64,000 nt of DNA, taken from assembly GCA_947496865.1 (NCBI GenBank), contig CANMEE010000002.1, positions 1,137,825 to 1,201,824 of the forward strand, given 5' to 3'. This document shows positions 9,670-19,554 of this stretch, in pieces. Numbering within the stretch: position 1 is the first letter of the stretch; the number at the start of each line of letters is the position of its first letter. This DNA is from an uncultured Sphingomonadaceae bacterium. Its GTDB lineage: Bacteria > Pseudomonadota > Alphaproteobacteria > Sphingomonadales > Sphingomonadaceae. The notes under the pieces are model-generated. The model saw nothing but the letters and a program-made list of their open reading frames with translations. It did not search any database and was not told where the DNA came from. Both the position numbers and the translations under genes were made by a program.

Positions 9670-9779
9670 AAACTGATCGAGTCCTGCTACTGTGAACCAT
9701 GAAACAATGTGGTTCGAAAAATGATGACAGATATTCTGCCCCCGTCCTGTGGATACAGAGGTAGGTTTATTTTGGTTAA

Positions 9780-10589
9780 TTATTCAATACCAAGATAATA
9801 TTCTTGGGTTAAACCGGCTGCAAGGCGCGCCGAGTCGTTAAATGGAGGCTTTAACCCGCCTCTAAAGTGCTTTTTTACAAGATTTTTCCATTGGACATGC
9901 GGGTCGATTTTTTCATTTTTACAACAAAATTCGAACCATTTGGTTCCAAAAAACACATGATTTATCTCGTCATGATAGATGCGGTTTAAAACCTTGGCGG
10001 TCAGCGGATCACCCTGCGCTTTAAACCGTTCCACGGTATCAAGCGTGATATCAAGACCGCGCGCTTCGAGCACCATGGGGACAATGGCCAGCCGTGCAGA
10101 GACATCATAGGCGGTCTCTTTCGCTGTATCCCAAAGACCATCATGGGCTGGCAAATCACCATAGAAGCTTCCCATTTCTCGCAAGCGACGGTCCAAAAGG
10201 ACAAAATGCATGGCTTCTTCTGCCCCGACACGGAACCAATCATCGGCAAATGCGGGTGGAAATTCCGCCGCGAACCGCCCGATCATGTCAAACGCCAGAT
10301 CAATCGCGACAAATTCGATATGGGCCAGCGCATGGATCAGTGCGATCCGTTTGGTCACCGATGTGCCCTTACCCCGTCGCGGCATTTGCCTAGGCCGCAA
10401 CAACTCGGGACGCGCCGGTCGCGCAGGAACGTCCGGCATAGAGGCTTTAAAATCGGCCTCTAACTTCCCTTTTCGCCATTCTCGGGTCGCATAGCGCGCA
10501 GCCATGACTTTCGCGGCTGGTTCCGCCGTCATCATGACTGCCCTTACCGCTTCACCTGCAGAAGGCTTGATTGTTGCTGCAATATTCAA
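9780..10589 (-). CDS. Ferritin-like DUF455 protein
   Basis: A 269-residue protein of the DUF455 family, which adopts a ferritin-like helical bundle. Carboxylate and histidine pairs suited to a di-metal site are visible in H-I-E-F-V-A-I-D, E-E-A-M-H and H-D-E-I-N-H. The family is common in proteobacteria and has no settled function. The gene starts 12 bases after bcp and is probably the last member of the tgt-glnE-bcp run. Confidence 0.75.
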   Translation of the reverse strand: MNIAATIKPSAGEAVRAVMMTAEPAAKVMAARYATREWRKGKLEADFKASMPDVPARPARPELLRPRQMPRRGKGTSVTKRIALIHALAHIEFVAIDLAFDMIGRFAAEFPPAFADDWFRVGAEEAMHFVLLDRRLREMGSFYGDLPAHDGLWDTAKETAYDVSARLAIVPMVLEARGLDITLDTVERFKAQGDPLTAKVLNRIYHDEINHVFFGTKWFEFCCKNEKIDPHVQWKNLVKKHFRGGLKPPFNDSARLAAGLTQEYYLGIE

Positions 10590-10601
10590 GTTACGGAGAC
10601 C

Positions 10602-11063
10602 TTAAGCTGCTTGTACAGCGGCAAGGACTTCTTCAGCATGCCCTTTGACCTTCACTTTAGGCCAAGCTTGGATCACCTTGCCGTCTGGCCCGATCAAAAA
10701 AGTTGATCTTATAATCCCCATATAGGTTTTGCCGTACATTTTCTTTTCCGCCCAAACGCCAATTTTTTCCAGAAATTCAGTGCTTTCATCGGACGCGATA
10801 TCCACGGTCAATTCCTGTTTGGTGATGAAATTCTGTTGCCGCTTGGGACTGTCTGCCGACATGCCCAGCACAGCTGCTCCGGCTTTTTCAAATTCAGGTA
10901 GAAGCGCGGAAAAGTCCTTTGACTCCGTCGTGCATCCCGGCGTGCTTGCTTTCGGATAGAAGAACAGCACGAGTTTTCTGCCGTGGTAATCTGACAATTT
11001 CACTGTGCTGCCGTCGGGCGCTGTCAAATCCATATCTGGTATTTTGTCGCCAACTTCGATCAT
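10602..11063 (-). CDS. bcp: Thioredoxin-dependent thiol peroxidase (BCP/PrxQ)
   Basis: A 153-residue peroxiredoxin that reduces hydrogen peroxide and organic peroxides. The peroxidatic cysteine is Cys44 in S-T-P-G-C-T. The resolving cysteine found five positions later in E. coli BCP is absent: residue 49 is lysine. The enzyme must therefore be reduced through an external thiol, as in 1-Cys members of the group. AGGAG lies nine bases before the ATG. The start overlaps the glnE stop by four bases (ATGA), implying translational coupling. Confidence 0.9.
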   Translation of the reverse strand: MIEVGDKIPDMDLTAPDGSTVKLSDYHGRKLVLFFYPKASTPGCTTESKDFSALLPEFEKAGAAVLGMSADSPKRQQNFITKQELTVDIASDESTEFLEKIGVWAEKKMYGKTYMGIIRSTFLIGPDGKVIQAWPKVKVKGHAEEVLAAVQAA

Positions 11064-13786
11064 AATATATCTCCTAATATTTCATGGGGGTCTGGCCGCA
11101 AGTGCCGATTCCATTCCTCAATAACGCATTGCCGAGCCGCATCATACCCGTTCAAAAGGGCATCCCAGCTTTCCTGACCAGCCGCTTTTGCAATCAGCTC
11201 ACGGCTTGTCTCCGGTGGATAGTCGCAGGTCGGCGACATAAGCCGCAAGGCAACAAGCAAGCGGGTCATCAATTCATGGGCTGCAATCATATTCGCATTC
11301 AAATGTCCGCCGCCAGCAAGACCCCGCGCCGCTTGTCCCAATTGTGGATGCAAAGCCTCTCCGGTCTTGAGTTGGAGGAAGTGGACGATAAATTCCCAAT
11401 CCACCAAACCGCCTTCCATAAGCTTGGTATCCAGCGGCCCTTTTGGCGGCTTATGTTCAACAATATCCAGCCGCATTTTGCGTACAGCTTTGCGCAACGT
11501 TTCCGGCTCTCGCTCTTTCTGCAAAATGGATTTGATCTGATCCTGCAATTGGTCGCAAGCTTGCGCGCCGCCGTAGATTGGTCGCGCTCGGGTTAATGCC
11601 ATATGCTCCCAAGTCCACGCGCTTTCATCTTGATATTTATAGAAACTTTCTACCGTCACCGCCATGGGACCTTGCGTGCCGGACGGACGAAGCCGGGTAT
11701 CCACCTCGTAAAGTGGCCCCGCTGCCGTTGGCACAGATAAAGCCGCCACTATGCGCTGGGCCAGACGGTTAAAATACTGGGTACCCCCCAATGGCCGGCG
11801 CCCATCTGATTCCGCGCTATGGTCACCGGTAAACAAAAAAATCAGGTCGAGATCAGAGGCGTGGGTCAACGCCTCTCCACCCAATCGTCCCAACGCCAGG
11901 ATCAATATTTCGCTGCCAGCAACTTTACCGTGAGCTTCTTCAAATTCCTCTATGGTCGCATCGGTCAAGACCTGGATCGCGGCTTCCGCAACACGGGCAT
12001 ATCCAGCCGCGATAGCGAGCGGATCATGGCGGGATTCTATAAGCTGGGTGCCTAGAGCGAAACGCTTCTCGCCCACTCGCGCTCGCACGCGGTCGAGCAG
12101 CATCTGATAGTCATCACCCTCTTCGCGCCTTGCAAACTGTTTTGCCAAATCATCCATCGTTGGCGGCAGATCTAGCGCGGTGGTGTCAATCAACCCTTCG
12201 AACAATTCGGTTCTGCGGGATAATTCATCGGCCAGTACCGGCGCATGACTCAATATCCGGCTCAGCATTTCTCGGAGCCCCGGGCGCGCTTCCAGCATCC
12301 GGAAAAAATTGATCGCGGTGGGCAGCTTGTCGATCAAGCTATCCAGCCGAATGAGCGCTTGCATAGGATCAGGAGACCCAGCGACGGATTCGATCAGATC
12401 GGGCAATACAGCTTCAAAGGATTCGAGCGCCGCCGCGCTCCTGAGTGCCGTCACCTTGCCGCTGCGCCAGCGCTTAATTTTTGCAGCAAAAATCGTGGTT
12501 TGCGTAACCCCCCTTTTTTCAAGTGCCTGCTCCAACGCCTTATCTGCTTGCGGCAGCGCGGTGCTGTCATCAGAAGCGATAAGCTCATCATAGATCATAC
12601 CAACCGCTTCGACTGGAGGCTCCAGCAGAGCCAACAGGTCAGCGCCTTCGTTCAGACCATGAAGCTGCGCCACCCGATCCATCCCAGCTTCATCGTCAGG
12701 AAGGCTATGGGTTTGCTGATCATTGACCATCTGTAGGCGATGCTCAATCACCCGGTATAATTCATAAGAACTAGCCAAAACTTCCGCTTTATTGGCATTT
12801 ATCCGCCCCGCCTCGGTCAGCGCACGTAAGGTTTCTCTCGTTGCTGGGACACGCAAAGCCGGTTCGCGACCGCCAAAGATCAACTGGTGCATTTGCGCAT
12901 AAAATTCTGCTTCCCGAATGCCACCCCGTCCGCGCTTCAAATCATAGCCGGGGCCGAACTTCTGGCCAGCCGCATAATGATCACGGATTTGGACGGACAC
13001 CGCGCCAATGTTGCGGATAGCGCCATAATCCAAAGAGCGACGCCAGATAAACGGGTTGATGGTTTCGAGAAAATAGCGCCCCAAATCAGCGTCGCCGGCT
13101 GCAAAGCGAGAACGGATAAACGCGGCCTGTTCCCATGCCAACGCACTGGATTCATAATAGCTGATCGCTGCTTCAACCGGCAGCGCCACTGGACTGACTT
13201 CCGGTGACGGGCGGAGCCGCATATCAACCCGAAAAACATAGCCGTCAGCATCCCGCGTATTGAGCGCATCGACCAATTGTTGACCAATCCGCCGCGCAGC
13301 ATCGCTCGGCTCTTCGCGGCCACGCATCGGAATTTTATCGGGATCATAGATGAAAATCGGATCGATATCGGAAGAATAGTTGAGTTCCCGGCTACCATGT
13401 TTGCCAAGACCAATAACCGCAAAGCCGGCCGGTTCAGCATCGGGATAACGGGTGGCATAAATATCTGCCAAAGCCTCATCCAGCGCGCGATCTGCAAAAT
13501 CCGACAAGTTCGTAATGACCTCGGTCAGGCTAAGCTGCCCAGCCAAATCGCCTATCGCCAATGTGAGCGCCAAAGCCCTCTTTTCTCGTCTTAGCTTCTG
13601 GCGGACATTTTCGGCATTGGCGCCAGCTTCGCCGACAAAAGTAAAAGCCGCTTTCAAATCTTCTGCAGCGAGCAATGCTGTCAATTGCGGCTGGACTTCC
13701 ATCGCCATACAAAGATACGGCGCATGATCCTGCGCGCGGTTGATAGCGTCTTTCAGACTGGTCGGTTCAGGCAGGCCTTTAATCAT
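11060..13786 (-). CDS. glnE: Bifunctional glutamine-synthetase adenylyltransferase/deadenylase
   Basis: GlnE adds AMP to, or removes it from, glutamine synthetase in response to nitrogen status. The 908 residues contain the two nucleotidyltransferase halves expected: the N-terminal (deadenylylating) one with G-S-R-E-L-N and the metal pair D140-x-D142, and the C-terminal one with G-R-L-G and S-D-L-D-L near residue 650. Helical PII-responsive segments lie between. The gene overlaps tgt upstream and bcp downstream by four bases each. The only link to the neighbours I can see is transcriptional. Confidence 0.93.
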   Translation of the reverse strand: MIKGLPEPTSLKDAINRAQDHAPYLCMAMEVQPQLTALLAAEDLKAAFTFVGEAGANAENVRQKLRREKRALALTLAIGDLAGQLSLTEVITNLSDFADRALDEALADIYATRYPDAEPAGFAVIGLGKHGSRELNYSSDIDPIFIYDPDKIPMRGREEPSDAARRIGQQLVDALNTRDADGYVFRVDMRLRPSPEVSPVALPVEAAISYYESSALAWEQAAFIRSRFAAGDADLGRYFLETINPFIWRRSLDYGAIRNIGAVSVQIRDHYAAGQKFGPGYDLKRGRGGIREAEFYAQMHQLIFGGREPALRVPATRETLRALTEAGRINANKAEVLASSYELYRVIEHRLQMVNDQQTHSLPDDEAGMDRVAQLHGLNEGADLLALLEPPVEAVGMIYDELIASDDSTALPQADKALEQALEKRGVTQTTIFAAKIKRWRSGKVTALRSAAALESFEAVLPDLIESVAGSPDPMQALIRLDSLIDKLPTAINFFRMLEARPGLREMLSRILSHAPVLADELSRRTELFEGLIDTTALDLPPTMDDLAKQFARREEGDDYQMLLDRVRARVGEKRFALGTQLIESRHDPLAIAAGYARVAEAAIQVLTDATIEEFEEAHGKVAGSEILILALGRLGGEALTHASDLDLIFLFTGDHSAESDGRRPLGGTQYFNRLAQRIVAALSVPTAAGPLYEVDTRLRPSGTQGPMAVTVESFYKYQDESAWTWEHMALTRARPIYGGAQACDQLQDQIKSILQKEREPETLRKAVRKMRLDIVEHKPPKGPLDTKLMEGGLVDWEFIVHFLQLKTGEALHPQLGQAARGLAGGGHLNANMIAAHELMTRLLVALRLMSPTCDYPPETSRELIAKAAGQESWDALLNGYDAARQCVIEEWNRHLRPDPHEILGDIL

Positions 13787-14910
13787 TGCCGTAAATATTT
13801 CCCGCGGAAATTGCTTGCAAAGGCCGCAAAACTGCCCCCTGCTATTGCTTCTCGCATTTCGGTCATAAGAGATTGGTAAAAAGCGATATTATGCTCTGTC
13901 ATCAGCATAGCCCCCAATATTTCTTTGGAGCGGATCAGATGGTGCAAATAGGCCCGGCTGTACGTCTGGCAAACCGAACAAACGCAGGTCGCGTCTAGAG
14001 GCTCCAGATCTTCGGCAAACTTCGCATTGCGAATATTGATCGGGCCCGTGGCAGTAAAGGCCTGACCATTGCGACCAGATCGACTGGGCAATACACAATC
14101 AAACATATCAACGCCGCGTTCGACTGCACCAACCAAATCATCCGGCTTGCCAACGCCCATCAAATATCGCGGCTTGTCGGCGGGCAATTGATCCGGTGCA
14201 TAATCGAGCACACCAAACATTGCCTCTTGCCCCTCGCCAACGGCCAAGCCGCCAATTGCATAACCATCAAAGCCTATTTCAATCAGCGCCTTTGCCGAAG
14301 CTGCACGGATGTCCTTGTCCAAGGATCCTTGCTGAATCCCAAAAAGCGCGGATTTCGCCGCATGTTCTTTGCCGCTGTCAAAACCATCACGGGACCGCCT
14401 TGCCCAGCGCATGGAACGCTCCATTGAAAGCACTGCCTCCTCATGGCTCGCGCCATTTTTGGTACATTCATCAAAGGCCATCACAATATCACTGCCGAGC
14501 AAACGTTGTATCTCCATTGAGCGTTCAGGCGTCAGCATGTGGCGTGATCCATCCAGATGGCTTTGGAATTCTACGCCGTTTTCGCTCATCTTCGTAAGGT
14601 CAGACAGACTCATTACTTGATAGCCGCCGCTATCGGTCAATATGGGCCGATCCCAGTTCATGAATTTATGAAGGCCACCCAATTTCGCGACACGTTCTGC
14701 GCCGGGCCGGAGCATTAGATGATAAGTGTTGCCGAGGATGATATCGGCACCCGTGGCGCGCACGGTCTCGGGCTTCATCGCTTTAACGGTGGCAGCCGTG
14801 CCGACCGGCATAAACGCAGGCGTGCGAATATCCCCGCGCTGCATGGTGATTTTCCCGGTACGCGCCTTGCCGTCCGTGGCAGCGATCGAAAAAGAAAAGC
14901 GGTCAGCCAT
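13783..14910 (-). CDS. tgt: tRNA-guanine transglycosylase
   Basis: Tgt replaces guanine 34 of Asp, Asn, His and Tyr tRNAs with the queuosine precursor. The protein (375 residues) has the active-site Asp93 in L-T-D-S-G-G-Y-Q, the second catalytic aspartate in D-M-F-D-C-V-L-P, and the zinc site C-V-C-S-V-C with a following histidine pair in Y-L-H-H. queA, the next enzyme of the queuosine pathway, lies 1.4 kb away on the same strand but is separated by two plus-strand genes. Confidence 0.94.
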   Translation of the reverse strand: MADRFSFSIAATDGKARTGKITMQRGDIRTPAFMPVGTAATVKAMKPETVRATGADIILGNTYHLMLRPGAERVAKLGGLHKFMNWDRPILTDSGGYQVMSLSDLTKMSENGVEFQSHLDGSRHMLTPERSMEIQRLLGSDIVMAFDECTKNGASHEEAVLSMERSMRWARRSRDGFDSGKEHAAKSALFGIQQGSLDKDIRAASAKALIEIGFDGYAIGGLAVGEGQEAMFGVLDYAPDQLPADKPRYLMGVGKPDDLVGAVERGVDMFDCVLPSRSGRNGQAFTATGPINIRNAKFAEDLEPLDATCVCSVCQTYSRAYLHHLIRSKEILGAMLMTEHNIAFYQSLMTEMREAIAGGSFAAFASNFRGKYLRQ

Positions 14911-15065
14911 TAAAATATGTCCTAATCAACGTGGTAAGGCCTGAAAAAACAAAGAATTTTGTATTTTTTGGCTGATGGTGTAATCAATAGCCGATTCTGT
15001 GCTAATCCCTCATCAACTGTGCAGGATGGTAACAATTTTTCAAAGACTAAAATCGGGAGTATTTT

Positions 15066-15416
15066 ATGACGAAGACAATGAAATTGGGTTCAGCGGCAAC
15101 CGCACTTATCGCAGCAGCGGCTCTTTCAGCCTGTTCTGGCGGTGCTAGTGAAGCCACTGAAGGCGCCGAAGCTGCTGGCGAAGAAGTCACCGAAGTGGCT
15201 GCCGCAGAAAAAGAAAAATGCTTCGGCATTTCCAAAGCAGGCGAAAATGATTGCGCCGCGGGCGAAGGCACGAGCTGTGCCGGTACATCCGTTGTCGATT
15301 ATCAAGGCAATGCATGGACATATACCGAAGCAGGCGAATGTGAACCACAAGGCGGTTCGCTGACCGAAGTGGCTGATAATGATCCGCCAGTTCCAGTAGC
15401 AGCTACTGAAGGCTAA
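15066..15416 (+). CDS. BufA1-like (DUF2282) lipoprotein, putative metallophore
   Basis: A 116-residue exported protein whose C-terminal half matches the DUF2282/bufferin pattern: K-C-F-G-I-x-K-A-G-x-N-D-C, then S-C-A-G, then E-C at 91-92, giving four conserved cysteines (52, 63, 71, 92). Bufferins are periplasmic copper-binding peptides, usually encoded with a DUF692 modifying enzyme and a DUF2063 partner; neither is here. An unusual point is a lipobox, L-S-A-C at 20-23, predicting a lipid anchor, followed by an acidic, alanine-rich linker. GGGAG lies six bases before the ATG, and a strong terminator follows. Confidence 0.7.
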   Translation: MTKTMKLGSAATALIAAAALSACSGGASEATEGAEAAGEEVTEVAAAEKEKCFGISKAGENDCAAGEGTSCAGTSVVDYQGNAWTYTEAGECEPQGGSLTEVADNDPPVPVAATEG

Positions 15417-15440
15417 GCCTGAACAGTATAAGTTTTGAAA

Positions 15441-15468
15441 GGGCGGTTCAATTGAGCCGCCCTTTTTC
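15441..15468 (+). terminator. Rho-independent terminator after the BufA-like gene
   Basis: A nine-base-pair stem (GGGCGGTTC with GAGCCGCCC, one G-U pair) closes an AATT loop and is followed directly by five T residues. It ends the bufA-like transcript 25 bases after the stop codon and separates it from the gene that follows, whose reading frame could otherwise be extended back into the stem. Confidence 0.85.
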
Positions 15469-15504
15469 ATGGTAAGGTCATCGACGTTTAGCTATTCAAC
15501 ACTC

Positions 15505-16260
15505 ATGCCGATATTCGATCTCAAAAAAATGACCCCATATTGTTTGTCACTTGCGCTGCTTGCGACACCTTTATTTCCAACCGATGCGGCCTTGTCGCAG
15601 ACGAACGGCAACATCATCAATGTTCCGCCGCCATATATCCCGCCATCATCCGCACCTCTGCCACCGAGCATAGACTCTGGCACAGACCAGCAAGTGACAG
15701 CTTCCGAGAGATCGCGACCGGACGTTCTTGACCGGATCATGTCGACCGATCCGGACACGATAGATATTAAAGAGGAAAATCGCAGCGATTTGCGTACCTG
15801 TGACGCTACACATGGCGAAGCGATGTTAATTGCGCTCTACAATTGCTGGCCGGTGCTGGATGGTTTTCAAGCCTATTTCGCCTCCAAAAAAATGGCTCGG
15901 GATTACAGAAGGAAACGATGGGAGTTGGTCCGAGAAAACCCAGATTACCGGCAATCCGAGGCATATGAAGCCAGTCAGCAGGCTGAATATGAAGACACGA
16001 TAGGGGCCGCAAAACAGATAGAAGCCTTAGCCGGACGGCGGGATTATCCGATGCAAGACATGCTACTTTTGCTGGCGGATATCATGCAGATTGCCGTTGC
16101 TCAAAAGAGAAAGGATTATGAAACAGCGCTATCGCATTTTGACAATTCAATTATGGTCTTTGAGACAACCCGGATCACCGAACCAGCCTTTGCCAATCTT
16201 GCCATTCTAAAAAAACAACGCGAGCGGATCGTCAAACGGATGGAACGGCTGGACCAATAG
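15505..16260 (+). CDS. Hypothetical secreted protein
   Basis: A protein of about 251 residues that I do not recognise. It has an N-terminal hydrophobic segment typical of a signal peptide (M-T-P-Y-C-L-S-L-A-L-L-A-T-P), a proline-rich stretch after it (P-P-P-Y-I-P-P), and a charged, helical C-terminal half. Two cysteines in the middle could form a disulfide. Starts at 15505 and 15529 both fit a signal peptide; an in-frame ATG at 15469 lies on the edge of the preceding terminator and is unlikely. It ends four bases before the stop of the convergent queA. Confidence 0.6.
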   Translation: MPIFDLKKMTPYCLSLALLATPLFPTDAALSQTNGNIINVPPPYIPPSSAPLPPSIDSGTDQQVTASERSRPDVLDRIMSTDPDTIDIKEENRSDLRTCDATHGEAMLIALYNCWPVLDGFQAYFASKKMARDYRRKRWELVRENPDYRQSEAYEASQQAEYEDTIGAAKQIEALAGRRDYPMQDMLLLLADIMQIAVAQKRKDYETALSHFDNSIMVFETTRITEPAFANLAILKKQRERIVKRMERLDQ

Positions 16261-16264
16261 ATGT

Positions 16265-17293
16265 TTAGGGGAGCAGCAGGCTAGAATCGCCATAGCTGTA
16301 AAAGCGGTATCCCTCGGAAATAGCATGAGCATATGCCGATTGCATCGTCTCCAGCCCCATGAGGGCACTAACCAGCATGAATAATGTCGATTTTGGCAAA
16401 TGGAAATTCGTCATCAGGCCGTCTATCGCGCGGAATTTATAACCGGGTGTAATGAATATGTCCGTGTCCCCTTCAAATGGCTTGATAATGCCATCTTCGC
16501 CCGTTGCACTTTCCAACAAGCGCAAGCTGGTGGTGCCCACTGAAATCACCCGACCACCATTTTGGCGCGCCTTGTTGAGGCGGTCTGCAACCTGAGGTTC
16601 AATTCTGCCCCATTCACTATGCATCTGATGGTTATCGGTCTCATCGACTTTCACTGGAAGAAAAGTTCCGGCACCAACATGCAGAGTCAGGGTTTCCTGA
16701 CCAATGCCGGCATCACTCAGCGCTTTCATCAACCCTTCGGTAAAATGGAGCGCAGCTGTTGGCGCGGCTACGGCGCCTTTTTCGCGCGCAAACATTGTTT
16801 GATAATCTTCGGCATCACGCTCATCAATGTCGCGTTTGCTTGCGATATATGGCGGCAGCGGCATGGTTCCGGCTCTTCCGAGTAAGGCCTCTACTGGCTC
16901 ATCGCCGAGGAAATGCAGCAGGAAACTGCCGTCACCGTATTTTTCTTCAGCCTGCGCCGATACGCTTTCGCCAAAATCAACAATATCGCCAGTTTTTAAC
17001 CGCTTAGCATTGCGGATAAAGGCCTGCCAGCGCCTGAGAGCAACCCGCTTATGCAAGGTTGCACCGATTTTCGCCTCGCCACGATACCCTTCCAATTGCG
17101 CCGGAATCACCTTGGTATCGTTGAACACCAATATATCATTTTCTGACAATAGCTGAGGCAGAACGCTTACGACATGGTCGGACAATTGCCCCGTACCGGT
17201 AGCGTGGAGCAGCCGCGCGCTATCTCTTGGCACAGCTGGCCTAAGAGCGATATTTTCTTGCGGCAGCGCAAAATCGAAAAGATCAACGCGCAC
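16265..17293 (-). CDS. queA: S-adenosylmethionine:tRNA ribosyltransferase-isomerase
   Basis: QueA moves the ribosyl part of S-adenosylmethionine onto preQ1-modified tRNA to make epoxyqueuosine, the step after Tgt. The 342 residues match the family throughout, with the start V-D-L-F-D-F-x-L-P-x-x-x-I-A and internal motifs F-N-D-T-K-V-I-P and H-V-G-A-G-T-F-x-P-V. The start codon is GTG at 17293. It lies eight bases downstream of the cyclophilin gene. Confidence 0.94.
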   Translation of the reverse strand: MRVDLFDFALPQENIALRPAVPRDSARLLHATGTGQLSDHVVSVLPQLLSENDILVFNDTKVIPAQLEGYRGEAKIGATLHKRVALRRWQAFIRNAKRLKTGDIVDFGESVSAQAEEKYGDGSFLLHFLGDEPVEALLGRAGTMPLPPYIASKRDIDERDAEDYQTMFAREKGAVAAPTAALHFTEGLMKALSDAGIGQETLTLHVGAGTFLPVKVDETDNHQMHSEWGRIEPQVADRLNKARQNGGRVISVGTTSLRLLESATGEDGIIKPFEGDTDIFITPGYKFRAIDGLMTNFHLPKSTLFMLVSALMGLETMQSAYAHAISEGYRFYSYGDSSLLLP

Positions 17294-17301
17294 CGGAAAA
17301 A

Positions 17302-17955
17302 TTATGGGTTAATGGGAGCGTTCAGATCGTCGACCGAAATTTCTTTTTCCGGCACCGGCGAAAACACGCGAGCCGCTGGAGGCTCTTTGCCATCGGCAGC
17401 AATAGAAGCCTGCAAAATCCGACTAGGACTCGCCGGCGGTTCGCCGCGATTAATCGCGTCAACATATTGCATGCCAGCCGATACTCGGCCGAATACGGTA
17501 TATTTTTTATCCAATGCAAATCGTGGATAGAATACGATGAAAAACTGGCTATTCGCGCTATCTTCACCCTCGGCCCGAGCCATGGAAACCACACCCCTTA
17601 GGTGTGGAAAAGCATGGAACTCAGCTTTCAGGTCCGGCAACTCTGATCCGCCTGTTCCGGTGCCAGTTGGATCACCGGTTTGCGCCATGAAGCCCTCAAT
17701 CACACGATGAAAAATTATCCCGTCATAAAAACCCTGACGGGTCAATGTCTTGATCCGTTCCACATGATTTGGTGCCATTTGTGGATAGAGTTGAATAGTG
17801 ACCCGCCCACCAGTCGATAAGTCCAGATGGAGCATATTTTCTTCCGGAGGAACTGAAACCGGAGCAGGTTCGGCAGGACTGGCTTGTTCCTGTGCCACCG
17901 CGCCCGTGCTCATCATGGCAACGGCGAAAAGGGAAACAATAAATTTGCTTAGCAT
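17302..17955 (-). CDS. Secreted cyclophilin-type peptidylprolyl isomerase
   Basis: A 217-residue periplasmic cyclophilin that isomerises X-Pro bonds. A signal peptide covers about 1-21 (cleaved near A-V-A-Q). The cyclophilin core follows with F-H-R-V-I-E-G-F-M-A-Q-T-G-D-P, N-S-Q-F-F-I and a Y-T-V-F-G-R-V segment. A proline-rich linker (about 24-40) precedes the domain. It is probably transcribed with queA. Confidence 0.9.
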   Translation of the reverse strand: MLSKFIVSLFAVAMMSTGAVAQEQASPAEPAPVSVPPEENMLHLDLSTGGRVTIQLYPQMAPNHVERIKTLTRQGFYDGIIFHRVIEGFMAQTGDPTGTGTGGSELPDLKAEFHAFPHLRGVVSMARAEGEDSANSQFFIVFYPRFALDKKYTVFGRVSAGMQYVDAINRGEPPASPSRILQASIAADGKEPPAARVFSPVPEKEISVDDLNAPINP

Positions 17956-18110
17956 ATGTAACTACTCACCTATTCTTTGGTCGTCATGGCAAATCCTTCT
18001 GGACTGCCTGAACACAATATTGCCGCCTATTGGACGAGTTATGCTTTCACCGCAATGAACTGCTTGTCAAATAGCGTCGATAGCCAATCGATCAACGATT
18101 TCGTTTCTAT

Positions 18111-18614
18111 TTATTGATCGCCTTTCAGGCCCGTTTCCGAGACGCGGGCGACCACCTCTTCACAAACCTTGGGGGGAACAAATTTATGAATATCTCCCCC
18201 ATAAACTGCAATTTCCTTGACCAAGCGCGACGCAATCGGCTGCAATGATACATCGGCCATCAAAAACACTGTTTCAATCTGATCGTTCAGTTGCTGATTC
18301 ATGCCCGCCATTTGATATTCATATTCGAAATCGGCAACAGCCCGAAGTCCGCGGACAATGACACTAGCGCCCTGTTTTTGAGCAAATTTCATCAACAGCG
18401 CATTAAACGCGACCACTTCTACCGCATCACCCAGATCGGCAGTTTCCCGGCGAACCATTTCCAGTCGCTCTTCCAAAGAGAACATCGGTGATTTCGAAGG
18501 ATTGGTCGTCACGCCAATTACCAATTTATCCACCAGCCGCGTGCCGCGCTGAATAATGTCCATATGCCCCAATGTAACAGGATCAAAAGTCCCAGGATAA
18601 ACACCAACTCTCAT
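18111..18614 (-). CDS. coaD: Pantetheine-phosphate adenylyltransferase
   Basis: CoaD makes dephospho-CoA from 4'-phosphopantetheine and ATP. The 167 residues carry the nucleotidyltransferase T-x-G-H motif (P-V-T-L-G-H-M-D), the R-G-L-R-A-V-A-D-F-E-Y-E segment and the A-S-R-L-V-K-E-I region typical of the family. GGGGGAGA precedes the ATG. It follows ispA after 35 bases. Confidence 0.95.
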   Translation of the reverse strand: MRVGVYPGTFDPVTLGHMDIIQRGTRLVDKLVIGVTTNPSKSPMFSLEERLEMVRRETADLGDAVEVVAFNALLMKFAQKQGASVIVRGLRAVADFEYEYQMAGMNQQLNDQIETVFLMADVSLQPIASRLVKEIAVYGGDIHKFVPPKVCEEVVARVSETGLKGDQ

Positions 18615-18649
18615 AATATCTCCCCCATGGGCAAACGCCCGGATAATGA

Positions 18650-19552
18650 TTATCGGTCCCGCTGGACCGTATATTCGGCGACGGTACGGAGCAAATCGGC
18701 TTCCTCACCATAGCAGTTTAAATGTGATTTTGCCTGATCGACCAGCATTTGCGCCTGTTCCTTGGCGCGATCTAGTCCCATCAAGCTCAAAAATGTCTGT
18801 TTTCCGGCCTTTTCATCTTTGTGGAGCGCTTTCCCGGCCAACGCTTCATCACCCTCGACATCTAAAATGTCGTCGGCAATCTGAAAGGCGAGACCAAGAT
18901 CATGAGCATAGCCGCGCAACGCGGTCCGACCTTCGACCGGAACACGCCCCAATATCGCGCCAATTTCAACACAAGCGCTAATCAACGCGCCGGTTTTGAG
19001 CTGCTGCAGACGCGTCACCGTCGGCAAATCAAATGTTGTTGTTTCAGCAACGAGATCCATCATCTGCCCACCCGCCATGCCTGACGGACCCGCCGCCTTG
19101 GCAAGACAGGCGACCATCTCGGCGCGAACAAAGGGATCACCATGCGTCGTTTCATCAGCAAGCAGTTCGAACGCGAGTGCATGAAGCGCGTCACCGGCAA
19201 GCACCGCCTGCGCTTCGCCAAAAGCCTTATGTGCTGTAGCTTTCCCGCGCCGCATATCGTCATCGTCCATACACGGTAAATCATCATGGATCAGCGAATA
19301 GACATGCAATGCTTCCAAGGCAGTAGCCGCACGCAAAGCACAATTTTCATCAACATTGAAAAGGCGCGACGTGGCCATGACCAGCAAAGGCCGCAGTCTT
19401 TTGCCGCCGCCGATCGAAGCATAGCGCATCGTTTCAAAAAGCTGCGCCCGTGCATCGTCTGGCACGGCCAGTATCAGGTCAAATTGCTTATCCACCGCGC
19501 CAGCAACGCGGTTCATTTCTTTCCGCAAGTCCATATTGTTGTTCGCGGCCAC
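18650..19552 (-). CDS. ispA: Polyprenyl diphosphate synthase (farnesyl diphosphate synthase type)
   Basis: A 300-residue all-alpha prenyltransferase that condenses isopentenyl diphosphate with allylic diphosphates. The first aspartate-rich motif, D-D-L-P-C-M-D, is at 90-96 with two residues between the Asp pairs, as in bacterial FPP and GGPP synthases; the second, D-D-I-L-D, is near 222. The G-K-R-L-R-P substrate motif is at 50-55. Product length (C15 or C20) is not certain, but pairing with xseB favours IspA. The start is GTG 19552, two bases after the xseB stop, or ATG 19534; neither has a clear ribosome-binding site, which suggests coupling to xseB. Confidence 0.88.
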   Translation of the reverse strand: MAANNNMDLRKEMNRVAGAVDKQFDLILAVPDDARAQLFETMRYASIGGGKRLRPLLVMATSRLFNVDENCALRAATALEALHVYSLIHDDLPCMDDDDMRRGKATAHKAFGEAQAVLAGDALHALAFELLADETTHGDPFVRAEMVACLAKAAGPSGMAGGQMMDLVAETTTFDLPTVTRLQQLKTGALISACVEIGAILGRVPVEGRTALRGYAHDLGLAFQIADDILDVEGDEALAGKALHKDEKAGKQTFLSLMGLDRAKEQAQMLVDQAKSHLNCYGEEADLLRTVAEYTVQRDR

Positions 19553-19554
19553 CG

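Noticed and set aside
12245..12736. Plus-strand open frames across glnE
   Set aside because: They lie inside a conserved gene on the opposite strand and carry no family motifs.
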